A stretch of 36,870 bases of DNA from Actinoallomurus sp. (GTDB lineage Bacteria; Actinomycetota; Actinomycetes; Streptosporangiales; Streptosporangiaceae). The position numbers and the translations under genes were made by a program. Numbering within the stretch: position 1 is the stretch's first letter; the number at the start of each line of letters is the position of its first letter. The DNA lies in NCBI GenBank assembly GCA_025964685.1, contig JAOPYG010000446.1, positions 1 through 36,870 of the forward strand, read 5' to 3'. Shown one piece after another: positions 26,087-33,728 of the stretch. Under the pieces are notes generated by a model that worked only from the letters and a program-made list of their open reading frames with translations, made no database searches and was not told the origin of the DNA.

Positions 26087-26215
26087 CGAGGTCACCGGAC
26101 CGCCCCGGCTCCGACATGGTGGTTTAGCGCCAAATGCGCGACAGCGACCGTTTTACTGGTGGGAGCGGTTGTACCGCCGGCACTGAAGGGGTGCCTGTGT
26201 CATGAGCTCCATCGT

Positions 26216-26383
26216 CCGTTCGGCCTGGACGCCGCGATCCACGCGGACCTGCGGCGCGCCGACGGCACCGGCTGGGCCGTGATGACCGACCCCGAGGGCA
26301 ATGAGTTCTGCGTGGAGCCGACGCGGAGCGCTGACCGGTTTGCCGCCGGCCGCCCCGGAGGCGGGCCCTCCATGACCGAATGA
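26216..26383 (+). pseudogene. Remnant of a VOC/glyoxalase-like gene (C-terminus only)
   Basis: The frame reads ...DAAIHADLRRADGTGWAVMT and DPEGNEFCVEPTRSADRF, the final strand of a VOC domain, where DPEGNEFCV is a common ending with the metal-ligand Glu. No upstream VOC half or start is found between 26087 and 26215. Stop TGA at 26381. It is a 3' fragment left by deletion. The rest of 26087-26215 shows nothing I can name. Confidence 0.6.
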
Positions 26384-26470
26384 TGACGAACACAGAGGCC
26401 ATCAGTTGGCCGGGGGCGCCCGGGGCCCCGTAGCCTGGCCGAGTGTCGCATGTCGATCGGGGGGTTGGAC

Positions 26471-26998
26471 ATGAGAGGCAAGATCGCGCTGCTCGCGCTG
26501 GCCACGACGCCGGCACTCCTGCCGGTGGGGGCGTACGCGGCGCCACCGCCGGCCGCGGACCTGCGGATGGCCTACGAGCATCCGCAGATCGCCAAGGACA
26601 ACTCGGGCGTCACCTGGCACTGGGTCCTGACGAACAGAGGTGCCGGGGAAGCCGAGACCGTCGTCGCGACGCATCAGGTCTCCGCCGACCAGAAGATCGT
26701 CGGCATCTCCCAGCCGTGCACCGGCCAGACCAATGACGTCGTGTGCCGGTTCGACGCGATCAAGCCCGGAGAGAAGCGCACCGGGTGGATCAAGACCGCG
26801 GTGGCCAGGACGGGCGGCATGCTCCGCATCAACGCCCAGGTGACCTGGCGGGAGAACCCCAGCATCCTGCCCGGCATCGGCGACCCGTCCACAGTGGACG
26901 CCTCAGGCCCGTCGGGCACGGAGTCCTGGGGGGTCTCGGGGACCGACACCATGGCCGAGATGCCCGAGGTCGGACACCCTGCGACCTCTCCCGGATGA
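26471..26998 (+). CDS. Small secreted hypothetical protein
   Basis: 175 residues. The N-terminus MRGKIALLALATTPALLPVG and then AYAAPPPAADL is a clear Sec signal peptide with an AYA-like cleavage site. The mature part, with WHWVLTNRGAGEAETVVATH and FDAIKPGEKRTGWIKTAV, looks like a beta-sandwich of the kind found in extracellular DUF11-like repeats. Two Cys (QPC and VVC) about 11 residues apart could form a disulphide. The tail is Ser/Gly/Thr-rich. Start ATG 26471 has GGGGGG about 6 bases upstream; the in-frame ATG 26450 lacks one. No function assigned. Confidence 0.75.
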   Translation: MRGKIALLALATTPALLPVGAYAAPPPAADLRMAYEHPQIAKDNSGVTWHWVLTNRGAGEAETVVATHQVSADQKIVGISQPCTGQTNDVVCRFDAIKPGEKRTGWIKTAVARTGGMLRINAQVTWRENPSILPGIGDPSTVDASGPSGTESWGVSGTDTMAEMPEVGHPATSPG

Positions 26999-27097
26999 AG
27001 ACGCCTTTACAGCGATTGCCGTCTTATGGGGTAGCGAAATCCGCACCTCAGCGGCCACACTGATTTCAGTTCGGGTATCACCCGTGAGGAGGTCCTC

Positions 27098-27199
27098 GTG
27101 GCGGGTGCGCTGGTGCTGAAGATCGTCAAGCCTCGTCTCGAGGCGCGCTGGAGCGTGCCCCGCGGGGCCACCGGCGCTTGCGTCCCGGAGGCCGTCTGA
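27098..27199 (+). CDS. Putative 33-residue protein coupled to the HNH gene
   Basis: GTG 27098 is preceded by an excellent GAGGAGG with a 5-base gap. The frame encodes a short basic peptide (MAGALVLKIVKPRLEARWSV, then PRGATGACVPEAV) and ends in TGA at 27197-27199, overlapping the HNH ATG as TGATG. This layout is typical of translational coupling. I do not recognise the peptide. It could be a real microprotein or a leader that sets HNH translation. The -10/-35 in 26999-27090 is unclear. Confidence 0.45.
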   Translation: MAGALVLKIVKPRLEARWSVPRGATGACVPEAV

Positions 27200-27708
27200 T
27201 GAGACAGGTACTGCTCCTTAACGCGACATACGAGCCACTCACCACACTGCCCCTGCGGCGCGCCGTCTGCCTGGTCCTCCGGGAGAAGGCCGAGATCGTC
27301 CACCACGACATCTCAGGCGCCTGCCTGCACTCGGCGACCGTCGTGGTGGAGCTGCCGTCGGTGATCCGGCTCTTGCGTTACGTACGAATCCCCTACCGAC
27401 AACGCGTGCCGCTCACCCGGGCGGCTCTTATGAGGCGCGACAACTTTCGCTGCGCCTACTGCGGCCGACGCGCGGAGACGATCGACCACGTGATCCCCCG
27501 CAGCCGTGGTGGCAAGCATCTATGGGAGAACTGCGTCGCCTCCTGCATGCCCTGCAATCACCGCAAGGCAGACAAGCTGTTGGACGAGCTGGGCTGGAAG
27601 CTCCCGATAGCACCCGCCGTGCCACGAGGCGCCCACTGGCGCCTCATCGGCATCGTCCACGACGGCGACCCCCAGTGGGCACCGTACGTCTCCCAGCCGG
27701 CGGCCTGA
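27199..27708 (+). CDS. HNH endonuclease family protein
   Basis: 169 residues. An N-terminal domain (VLLLNATYEPLTTLPLRRAV) is followed by a zinc-supported HNH fold: RCAYCGRRAETIDHVIPRSR and then GGKHLWENCVASCMPCNHRK. CxxC pairs bind structural zinc, IDHVIPRSRGG carries the catalytic His, and N and H follow. The family is near-universal in actinobacteria, and chromosomal position next to the pepN-glbO stretch matches Rv2469c of M. tuberculosis as I remember it. Target unknown. Start ATG 27199 has GGAGG about 7 bases upstream; the in-frame TTG 27178 is inside the preceding mini-ORF. Confidence 0.92.
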   Translation: MRQVLLLNATYEPLTTLPLRRAVCLVLREKAEIVHHDISGACLHSATVVVELPSVIRLLRYVRIPYRQRVPLTRAALMRRDNFRCAYCGRRAETIDHVIPRSRGGKHLWENCVASCMPCNHRKADKLLDELGWKLPIAPAVPRGAHWRLIGIVHDGDPQWAPYVSQPAA

Positions 27709-27844
27709 CGACACCGGCCGATCCAGGGTCACGCTCGACGGTCGAGAAGCCCACTCAACGGCCGTAGAAGACCTCTCACAAGCGGCCGCCGCCCCACCGA
27801 CGGATTCTCGCTCGCCCGGGCCTGGCGTGTTGCTCGCAGAGACG

Positions 27845-27850
27845 TATCCT
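27845..27850 (+). promoter_or_regulatory. -10 element of a leaderless fmdB-type gene
   Basis: TATCCT, six bases (gggcgg) before the GTG at 27857, with no ribosome binding site between. Confidence 0.5.
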
Positions 27851-27856
27851 GGGCGG

Positions 27857-28057
27857 GTGCCACGTTATGACTATCGCTGCCGTGCCTGCGGGTCGACGTT
27901 CGAGGTGAGCCGGCCGATGATCGAGTCGTCCGCGCCCGCCACCTGTCCCGGTGGGCACGACGACACGGTGAAGCTCCTGTCCACCGTCGCCGTGACCGGT
28001 GCCGCCGCCAGTCCACCGAAGGGCGGTGGTTGCTGCGGCGGCGGCTGCTGCGGCTGA
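27857..28057 (+). CDS. FmdB-family zinc ribbon protein with Cys/Gly tail
   Basis: 66 residues. The start MPRYDYRCRACGSTFEVSRP is the FmdB/Zn-ribbon pattern: the first CxxC is followed by a degenerate second site (ATCPGGHDD) with Cys and His. The end is GGGCCGGGCCG, four Cys in a Gly context, a common ending in actinobacterial members that could bind metal. Role unknown; the family is often called a putative regulatory protein without proof. The GTG start at 27857 lacks a ribosome binding site and is probably leaderless. It is convergent with the GNAT gene, 6 bases apart. Confidence 0.88.
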   Translation: MPRYDYRCRACGSTFEVSRPMIESSAPATCPGGHDDTVKLLSTVAVTGAAASPPKGGGCCGGGCCG

Positions 28058-28063
28058 CCGCCG

Positions 28064-28603
28064 TCAGGTGGCCAGAGGTCGTCGGAAGTAGACGGTGACG
28101 GTCGCGCCGGTGACCTTGCGATTGGTCTCCTGCCAGCCCGACGAGCGGTACAGCTCCATGGCCACGGGCTGTTTGACCGTCGTGTCGGCGTGCAGGACGC
28201 GATAGCCGAGCTCCACGGCACGTTCTTCCAGGACCGTCACGATGGCGGCGCCGTACCCCCGGCCCTGCTGGTCGGGGCGGACCCGTAGCCGCACCATCTC
28301 CGCGGCCGTCTCATCGACGCGCCGCAGGCCGCCGATCGCGGTTATCTCGCCGGCCACCTCGCCGACCAGGAACTCCCCGCCCGAACGGAGGTAGGTGTCT
28401 TCGACGTGGGCGAAGTCGTCGTCGTAGTAGACGCCGTCGCCCTGCCGCAGACCCACCTGGGCCAGGCATTCCTGGTGGAGCGCGAACACCGTCGCGTTGT
28501 CGTCGGGGGTGTATCTCCGGATATGGAGTGCGGAGAAGGTCCAGACAGGGGGGTTGTGGCACTGCCGCTGGGGTGCGGCGGCGGTGCCGAGCACGCGTGC
28601 CAC
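28064..28603 (-). CDS. GNAT family N-acetyltransferase
   Basis: 179 residues. The acetyl-CoA-binding motif A is plain: AAEMVRLRVRPDQQGRGYGA followed by AIVTVLEERAVELGY; later VAMELYRSSGWQETNR is motif B. YTPDDNATVFALHQECLAQV begins the domain. Acceptor unknown. The start is doubtful: GTG 28603 lies 3 bases after the stop of the XRE-TPR gene on the same strand, and the first 20 or so residues look unlike a GNAT N-terminus. The two genes are very probably one operon. Confidence 0.84.
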   Translation of the reverse strand: MARVLGTAAAPQRQCHNPPVWTFSALHIRRYTPDDNATVFALHQECLAQVGLRQGDGVYYDDDFAHVEDTYLRSGGEFLVGEVAGEITAIGGLRRVDETAAEMVRLRVRPDQQGRGYGAAIVTVLEERAVELGYRVLHADTTVKQPVAMELYRSSGWQETNRKVTGATVTVYFRRPLAT

Positions 28604-28606
28604 CGG

Positions 28607-30235
28607 TCAGGTCTGCTTCGCGTCGGGGGCGGCCACGGCCGGTGTGGTCAGGACCTCACGGAACTCCTTCGCCGCGCTGATCTCGCCGTACTGCGCGACG
28701 GCGGCGCCCACCAGCTGGCGCGCACGCTGGACGATGATGTCGGTGAGCTGGCCCGGTGACAGGGCGAGCACGGTGTCCTGGGCGGTGCGCAGCGCCGCGT
28801 CGGGGTCGCCCTTTTGCAGCCGGCACGAGGCGCGGTTCAGCCAGATCAGCGTGCGGTCGAGTTCGGCGGTGGACGGATAGAGCGAGAGGGCGCGGCGCAG
28901 CGACTCGTCGGCGTTGGTGTGGTCGCCCATGTTCGTGTAAGCGTCCCCGATGTGGAAGGCGAGCTGCCGTTCGGTGTAGCCGAACGCCGTGTCGGTCACG
29001 TGTTCCTTGCCGAGCTGCCCGAAGACCGCCTGTCCGCGGGCGATGGCGCGTTTGGCGCTGCCGGCCGCGTCGGTGCGGCCACGCTTGACGAGCATGCTGA
29101 GCGCGCGGGCCTCCACGATCGGGGCCATGGCGGCGGCGGCGCTGGGGGTGCGGCCGGCGAGGTCCTGCGCGCGACGGGCCAGGTGCAGTGACTCACGCGG
29201 ATCGCCGTAGTACATCGGCACGAGCGCCTCGCGGACGCTCACCCACGACCGCAGGCCACGGTCGCCGGTCTCGTCGGCGGCGGTGCGTGCCGTACGGAAG
29301 AACGAGCGGGAGAGCCGGTGGTCACCGAGGTTGATCATGAGGGCGCCGGCGAGACCGGAGAGCTGTGCGGCGAGTCGGCACAGCCGCTCCTGGAGCTCGA
29401 TCGGCTGGCGCTGCTCGCACATGCGGCGGACTTCGCTGAAGTCGAGCAGCACGTCGCACAGCAGGCGCAGTGGCGGTGTCGAGGTGTACTGCTTGCCATA
29501 GCCGAGCGCGGTCTCCTCCCATTGGTCGAGCATGGTGGGTGAGACGGACGCGTTGACCAGCGTGTCGTCCATCTTGCGGCGGACACCGTCCACCGCGCCC
29601 AGGATCTGGCCATCGAGCGCCACGCCCGCCCCGGCCAGAATCTGCAGAAGGGTTCGCCGAAGCACTGTCTCCTCCTCCTCTCCGCCACCGCCACGGGGGT
29701 CCTCGGCGCGGTACTGGACCCCGGAGATGGGCGGGACGGAGAACGGTTGTCGTGATGTCCTCAGGTCGTTGTTGATCATCAATGTGCCGGGTCTGAGCAC
29801 GAGGTCGGGCTCCCGGGCGGTGCTCGGCGCACCGCCCTCCGGCAAGGAATGCGAGCGGCCGCAGACGCAGGGCCCCGGTAACCCGAGGTCCGTCGGCTCG
29901 ACGTGGTACACCCGGCAAAGATCATGGAGGTAGGCCGGGCCGGGACGCTTGTGGCCGCTTTCGTAGGCGGACAGCAGCGTCTCGCCGAGCTTGGGCAGCG
30001 TCCTGCCCTCCAGCTCATAGAGAGCCCTGACCTGTGCCACGACGTCGGACAGCGCGATGCCGTGGGCGAGGCGCTGTGCCTTGATCCGGCTGGTGCCGTG
30101 GATCGGGGCGCAGGCGGCGTGGATGTCACGGGCGATCTGCGGTGGTGCGTGACCGAGGGCGAGTCCGCGGGCACGGATGGAGCGGGCGAGTTCCGCTTCT
30201 TTCCTCGGAGGCTCGTCCTGCGCGGGGGATGTCAC
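28607..30235 (-). CDS. XRE-type helix-turn-helix regulator with C-terminal TPR-like repeats
   Basis: 542 residues, cytosolic. About residues 45-120 form a Cro/CI-like domain: IALSDVVAQVRALYELEG, then LGETLLSAYESGHKRPGPAY and LHDLCRVYHVEPTDLGL. A linker with GPCVCGRSH follows. From about residue 260 the protein is helical with TPR-like repeats, for example AFHIGDAYTNMGDHTNADES, LRRALSLYPSTAELDRTLIW and NRASCRLQKGDPDAALRTAQ. This architecture is common in actinobacteria; signal and targets are unknown. GTG 30235 is the start because AGGAGG stands 6 bases before it. It is followed by a GNAT gene and faces a small Trp-rich protein across a 299-base gap. Confidence 0.88.
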   Translation of the reverse strand: MTSPAQDEPPRKEAELARSIRARGLALGHAPPQIARDIHAACAPIHGTSRIKAQRLAHGIALSDVVAQVRALYELEGRTLPKLGETLLSAYESGHKRPGPAYLHDLCRVYHVEPTDLGLPGPCVCGRSHSLPEGGAPSTAREPDLVLRPGTLMINNDLRTSRQPFSVPPISGVQYRAEDPRGGGGEEEETVLRRTLLQILAGAGVALDGQILGAVDGVRRKMDDTLVNASVSPTMLDQWEETALGYGKQYTSTPPLRLLCDVLLDFSEVRRMCEQRQPIELQERLCRLAAQLSGLAGALMINLGDHRLSRSFFRTARTAADETGDRGLRSWVSVREALVPMYYGDPRESLHLARRAQDLAGRTPSAAAAMAPIVEARALSMLVKRGRTDAAGSAKRAIARGQAVFGQLGKEHVTDTAFGYTERQLAFHIGDAYTNMGDHTNADESLRRALSLYPSTAELDRTLIWLNRASCRLQKGDPDAALRTAQDTVLALSPGQLTDIIVQRARQLVGAAVAQYGEISAAKEFREVLTTPAVAAPDAKQT

Positions 30236-30293
30236 TTCCGGCCTCCTCAGGGGGAAGGAGCCGACCGGCAATCGTTGCTCAGGGGAGATAACT

Positions 30294-30331
30294 TGCGTAC
30301 GCAGCGTAACCCTGGTGTTGCCGTACGCCAA
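30294..30331. promoter_or_regulatory. Two CGTACG-centred palindromes between the XRE gene and the small divergent gene
   Basis: TGCGTACGCA (30294-30303, perfect) and TTGCCGTACGCCAA (30318-30331, one mismatched pair) have centres 26 bases apart, about 2.5 helical turns. They lie 59-96 bases upstream of the XRE start and could be its own operators. Apart from these I see only weak promoter-like sequence in 30236-30534. CGTACG is common in this genome, so the case is modest. Confidence 0.35.
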
Positions 30332-30534
30332 CCAGAACCGCGGGAATCTCCTGGAGATGAGGCTTCCGCGCCGTTTGGAGCAGAGGTTCCTCATGCGACG
30401 GTTGAGGATTCTTCTGCCGAGCCGGAGGAATACGCCCCCGTCCCGCCGGGGCGCCTTGACCCCACCACGCCGCCTTGCGATTCTCGCAGCGCGTAGCCGA
30501 CCGCGTCCGCAGCGTGAGCGAGGGAGTTTCGGTA

Positions 30535-30825
30535 ATGCCGGATGAACGCCGGGTGGGATATCTCGAAGGTCTCGTGCATGAGTTAGCCGACCGCGGTCTG
30601 GTCGCCCGAGTGATCCGTTCGCGGTCCGGGCCGGCCTTCTGCAGGGTGGTCAACCCGGAGGCGGCGAGCCTGTCGGAGAACGTCATGTGCGCGCCCGCCC
30701 CCGGCACCGCCGATCAGCTTCCCTGGTTCTTCTGGTGGTCGTGGGGCGAGCCGCTGCACGGCGTCGACGATCCCCACGGCGCGGCCGTCAAGGTGGCGCG
30801 GGTGTTAGAGGCGCATCGCGACTAG
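30535..30825 (+). CDS. Small protein with a WFFWWSWGEP motif, divergent from the XRE-TPR regulator
   Basis: 96 residues, no signal peptide. It reads MPDERRVGYLEGLVHELADR, RGLVARVIRSRSGPAFCRVV, NPEAASLSENVMCAPAPG, then LPWFFWWSWGEPLHG and a final helix HGAAVKVARVLEAHRD. Proteins with this plan (short alpha/beta, Trp-rich core, WSWGE) are common beside XRE regulators in actinobacteria in my experience; no function is known to me. Start ATG 30535 with AGGGAG about 9 bases upstream. It may act as a partner of the regulator, as DUF397 proteins do with their XRE neighbours, but it is not DUF397. Confidence 0.72.
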   Translation: MPDERRVGYLEGLVHELADRGLVARVIRSRSGPAFCRVVNPEAASLSENVMCAPAPGTADQLPWFFWWSWGEPLHGVDDPHGAAVKVARVLEAHRD

Positions 30826-30886
30826 TGGGTGTCCGGCGATCCCGTTCGTAGCGAGCGGCGGATTCGTCAGACAGGGGGGAACGCGT

Positions 30887-30931
30887 CCCGCGGGACCGCG
30901 ACCGGTGGCGCGGATCGACCGGTCCCGCGGG
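30887..30931 (+). terminator. Terminator after the small Trp-rich gene
   Basis: Perfect 12-bp inverted repeat CCCGCGGGACCG / CGGTCCCGCGGG with a 21-base loop, 62 bases past the stop. No U-run. Confidence 0.55.
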
Positions 30932-31029
30932 GCCGTCACAGGCTCCCGCAGTACGACGAGTACGGCGCGCGAGCCGGCACCATGACGCGGCACACACCCG
31001 TCCCGGGCACCGGCGTCCTCGCGTTCGCC

Positions 31030-31074
31030 TACGATCGGAGGGGTTCGCAGGCTAGGCGGCCCCTCGGAGGGGCC
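31030..31074 (+). promoter_or_regulatory. Possible promoter and 5' hairpin of the MscS gene
   Basis: TACGAT (31030-31035) is a plausible -10. Downstream, GGCCCCT-CGG-AGGGGCC (31058-31064, 31068-31074) would form a tight 5'UTR hairpin that ends just before the ribosome binding site. No -35 is evident. No known riboswitch matches. Confidence 0.35.
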
Positions 31075-31093
31075 GACGGGGAGGGTTCTTTCT

Positions 31094-32107
31094 GTGCTCG
31101 GGTTTTCCAGTGTCCCCACGCTCCTGCCCTTCGCGGACCCGGGCACCGCCAAGGACTACTGCCGGACACCGATCAGCACGGCCTGCCGGCTGACGTGGAA
31201 CATCAGCCACAACGGCGGTGTCACCCGTACGTACAGCGAGTGGCTCGACGGCCCCCTCAGCCTGGCCCTGAAGATCCTGGTGACCGTGGCGATCGCGCTG
31301 CTGCTGCGCCGCGTCGTGAACCGCACGATCACCCGGATCACGCTGCGGATGGCCGAGGGCACGATGTCCGAGCGCATCCGCGAGCGCACCCGCACGATCT
31401 TCGACGGCAGCCCGGTGCTGGTCAGCGAGCGGCGGCGGCAGCGCGCGGAGACGATGGGCTCGGTGCTGCGCAGCATCGCCTCGATCATCATCCTCGGCAC
31501 GGCCGCCGTCACCGTGTTCGGCTATATCGGCCTGGACCTCACGCCGTTCCTCGCCAGCGCGAGCATCATCGGTGTCGCCGTCGCGTTCGGCGCGCAGAAC
31601 CTCGTCAAGGACTTCCTCACCGGAATCTTCATGCTGCTGGAGGACCAGTACGGCGTGGGCGACGTGATCGACGTCGGCGCCGCCAAGGGCACGGTCGAGG
31701 CGGTGACCCTGCGCACCACGCGCCTGCGCGACGTCAACGGCGTCGTCTGGTACGTCCCGAACGGTGAGATCAAGCGGGTGGGCAACGAATCGCAGAACTG
31801 GGCCCGCGTGGTGCTCGACGTACCGGTGGAGTACGACGCGGACCTCGACAAGGTGCGCGCGCTCCTGACCGAGACCGCCGCCGCGCTGGCCGTCGAACCG
31901 CCCTGGGACGAGATCATCATCGAAGATCCCACGGTGTGGGGCGTACAGGCGCTGTCGGGTGAGGCCATCGTCGTACGGGTCGTCTGCAAGACGGCTCCGG
32001 GCCAGCAGTCCGATGTCGCGCGCGAGCTGCGCGAACGCGTCAAGAAGGCCTTCGACAACGCGGGCGTGAACGTGGCGACGTTCAAGCAGGACACCTCCGC
32101 CGCATAG
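31094..32107 (+). CDS. MscS-family mechanosensitive ion channel
   Basis: 337 residues, inner-membrane channel that opens under turgor stress. Membrane segments: [40 protein letters not shown], and the pore helix region [20 protein letters not shown] followed by [19 protein letters not shown]. The pore helix [14 protein letters not shown] is diagnostic. A C-terminal beta and alpha/beta vestibule follows ([20 protein letters not shown]). With three membrane helices it is the small MscS type. The N-terminus contains two Cys (YC, AC), unusual but not remarkable. Start GTG 31094 with GGAGGG 8 bases upstream. It is followed 13 bases later by glbO and is probably co-transcribed with it. Confidence 0.93.
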   Translation: MLGFSSVPTLLPFADPGTAKDYCRTPISTACRLTWNISHNGGVTRTYSEWLDGPLSLALKILVTVAIALLLRRVVNRTITRITLRMAEGTMSERIRERTRTIFDGSPVLVSERRRQRAETMGSVLRSIASIIILGTAAVTVFGYIGLDLTPFLASASIIGVAVAFGAQNLVKDFLTGIFMLLEDQYGVGDVIDVGAAKGTVEAVTLRTTRLRDVNGVVWYVPNGEIKRVGNESQNWARVVLDVPVEYDADLDKVRALLTETAAALAVEPPWDEIIIEDPTVWGVQALSGEAIVVRVVCKTAPGQQSDVARELRERVKKAFDNAGVNVATFKQDTSAA

Positions 32108-32120
32108 GCTTGGGGACGCC

Positions 32121-32504
32121 ATGGCACAAGAAGTCACATTCTTCGAGGCGGTCGGCGGCGAGAAGACCTTCCGCCGGCTCGTCCACCGGTTCTATGAGGG
32201 CGTCGCGGCGGATCCGATCCTGCGACCGCTGTACCCGGAAAAGGATCTGGAGCCCGCGGAGGAGCGGCTGCGGCTCTTCCTGATCCAGTACTGGGGCGGC
32301 CCCCGCACGTACAGCGAGCAGCGCGGCCACCCGCGGCTGCGGATGCGGCACGCGCCGTTCGTGATCGGCGAACCCGAGCGTGAGGCGTGGCTGACGCACA
32401 TGCGCGAGGCGGTCGACGACCTGGAGCTCCCGGAACAGCTGCAGAAGATGCTGTGGGACTACCTCGTCATGGCCGCCAACAGCATGATCAACAAGATGGG
32501 CTGA
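32121..32504 (+). CDS. glbO: Group II truncated haemoglobin (2-on-2 globin)
   Basis: 127 residues, cytosolic haem protein that binds oxygen and handles reactive species, possibly at the membrane. Group II marks are visible: B10 Tyr in [15 protein letters not shown]1 in [34 protein letters not shown] with the family glycines, proximal His in MRHAPFVI, and the G8 Trp in [15 protein letters not shown]. Length equals M. tuberculosis GlbO (128). The ATG at 32121 is 13 bases after the MscS stop; GGGGAC upstream is a fair ribosome binding site. It is convergent with the MFS gene. Confidence 0.95.
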   Translation: MAQEVTFFEAVGGEKTFRRLVHRFYEGVAADPILRPLYPEKDLEPAEERLRLFLIQYWGGPRTYSEQRGHPRLRMRHAPFVIGEPEREAWLTHMREAVDDLELPEQLQKMLWDYLVMAANSMINKMG

Positions 32505-32510
32505 CGCGGG

Positions 32511-32530
32511 GCCCGTACGTCACGACGGGC
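32511..32530. terminator. Small hairpin between glbO and the MFS gene
   Basis: GCCCGT / ACGGGC, 6-bp stem with an 8-base loop, 6 bases after the glbO stop; its right arm falls in the last MFS codons. Weak. Confidence 0.35.
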
Positions 32531-33722
32531 TGAGGTCGGAGGCGTCCTGCGCGTCCTCAGCGGCGGGCTGCCCGGTGCCGAGACCGGCCGGGACCAACAA
32601 TGCCGCCGCCAGCGGGAACACCACGACGGCGCCGAACGCCGTACCGTACGCCGCCCCGGTGACGAGCGCGCCGAGCACCGGCGGGGTCGCGGCGGCGAGC
32701 AGGTTCTGGCCGGTGTTCTGGATGCCGAGCGCGCGGCCCGCCCATGAGCGCCCGGCGTACTCCGCCACCGCGGTGAAGGCGAGCCCGTTCGTGGTCACGG
32801 TGACGACCGCGGCGGCGAGCAGGGCGACCGTGGCGATCTCCCGCCCGGAGATCACACCGGCGGCCAGCACGAGCATGATGACGCCGATGGCCACGGCGAG
32901 CGTGCGCATGGGGCGTACGCGGCTGCCCGTCCGGTCCGACCAGTGGCCGACGACGAGCCGCGCCACGGCGCCGCCGACCTGGGCGACGGCCAGCGTCCGG
33001 CCCGCGGTCGCACCGTCCCAGCCGCGGGCGTCGACGAGGTAGACGAGAGCGAAGGCGGAGACCGCGAACTGCGGTACGACCAGCAGTGCGCTCGCCGCGT
33101 GGATCCGCCACAGCACCGGCGTACGGTACGGGGAACCGCCGCGATGCTCCTCGCCGGTCTCGGGCCGGGCGGGATCGCGGACGAGCACGGCCACGAGCAG
33201 CGCGGCGCCCAGGCAGCAGCCCGCCAGCAGGTACAGACCGCCGGCGAGCCCGGCGCGCGCGGCGAGCGGCGGCAGGGTCAGCGCGGCGAGTCCGACGCCG
33301 AGCGGTTGCCCGGTCTGGCGTACGCCCATCGCCAGCCCGCGTTCGTGCGCCGCGAACCAGCCGAGGATCAGCCGGCCGCTGGCGGCGTGGATGGACGCGC
33401 CCCCGGCTCCGGCGACGAAGAAGCAGGCGCCCAGCGCAGGCGTACCTGACGCGGTCGTGGCGGCCAGGAGCGCGAGCCCGGCGATGGTGAGGCCGGTGCT
33501 GAGGATGACGCGTTCGCCCCAGCGGTCCGCGGCGATGCCCCACAGGGCCAAGGCGACCAGCAGGCCGGCGACCGGGCAGGAGATGACGATCGCCGCCTGG
33601 CGCAGGGTCAGTCCATTGTCCGCCCGTAGTGCCGGGATCAGGTACGGAAGGCCGTACTGGTAGGCACACCCAGCGATCATCGCGAAGAGGCCGACAATGA
33701 GGATCGACCAACGCCTGTTCAT
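32520..33722 (-). CDS. MFS transporter
   Basis: 400 residues with about twelve hydrophobic helices. MFS motif A-like loop: LWGIAADRWGERVILSTGLT between helices 2 and 3, and VVGHWSDRTGSRVRPMRTLA in the second half. RGLAMGVRQTGQPLGVGLAA and ALGIQNTGQNLLAAATPP are typical of the oxalate/formate and nitrate-like group of MFS permeases. Substrate unknown; an efflux role is possible. Start ATG 33722 has no ribosome binding site; TAGTAT sits six bases upstream, so it is probably leaderless and controlled at a palindromic site there. Confidence 0.9.
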   Translation of the reverse strand: MNRRWSILIVGLFAMIAGCAYQYGLPYLIPALRADNGLTLRQAAIVISCPVAGLLVALALWGIAADRWGERVILSTGLTIAGLALLAATTASGTPALGACFFVAGAGGASIHAASGRLILGWFAAHERGLAMGVRQTGQPLGVGLAALTLPPLAARAGLAGGLYLLAGCCLGAALLVAVLVRDPARPETGEEHRGGSPYRTPVLWRIHAASALLVVPQFAVSAFALVYLVDARGWDGATAGRTLAVAQVGGAVARLVVGHWSDRTGSRVRPMRTLAVAIGVIMLVLAAGVISGREIATVALLAAAVVTVTTNGLAFTAVAEYAGRSWAGRALGIQNTGQNLLAAATPPVLGALVTGAAYGTAFGAVVVFPLAAALLVPAGLGTGQPAAEDAQDASDLSPS

Positions 33723-33728
33723 AGTGTG

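Noticed and set aside
23867-26383. 838-codon open frame on the + strand
   Set aside because: Antisense to the prolyl oligopeptidase, which has its complete Ser-Asp-His triad. Only the last 56 codons show a real (VOC) signal, annotated separately as a remnant.
27734-27746. Palindrome CTCGACGGTCGAG after the HNH gene, as terminator
   Set aside because: The loop would be one base, so it cannot fold as RNA. It may be an operator, but there is no supporting context.
31058-31074. Riboswitch before the MscS gene
   Set aside because: A single 7-bp hairpin in about 60 bases of leader is too small for any known aptamer.
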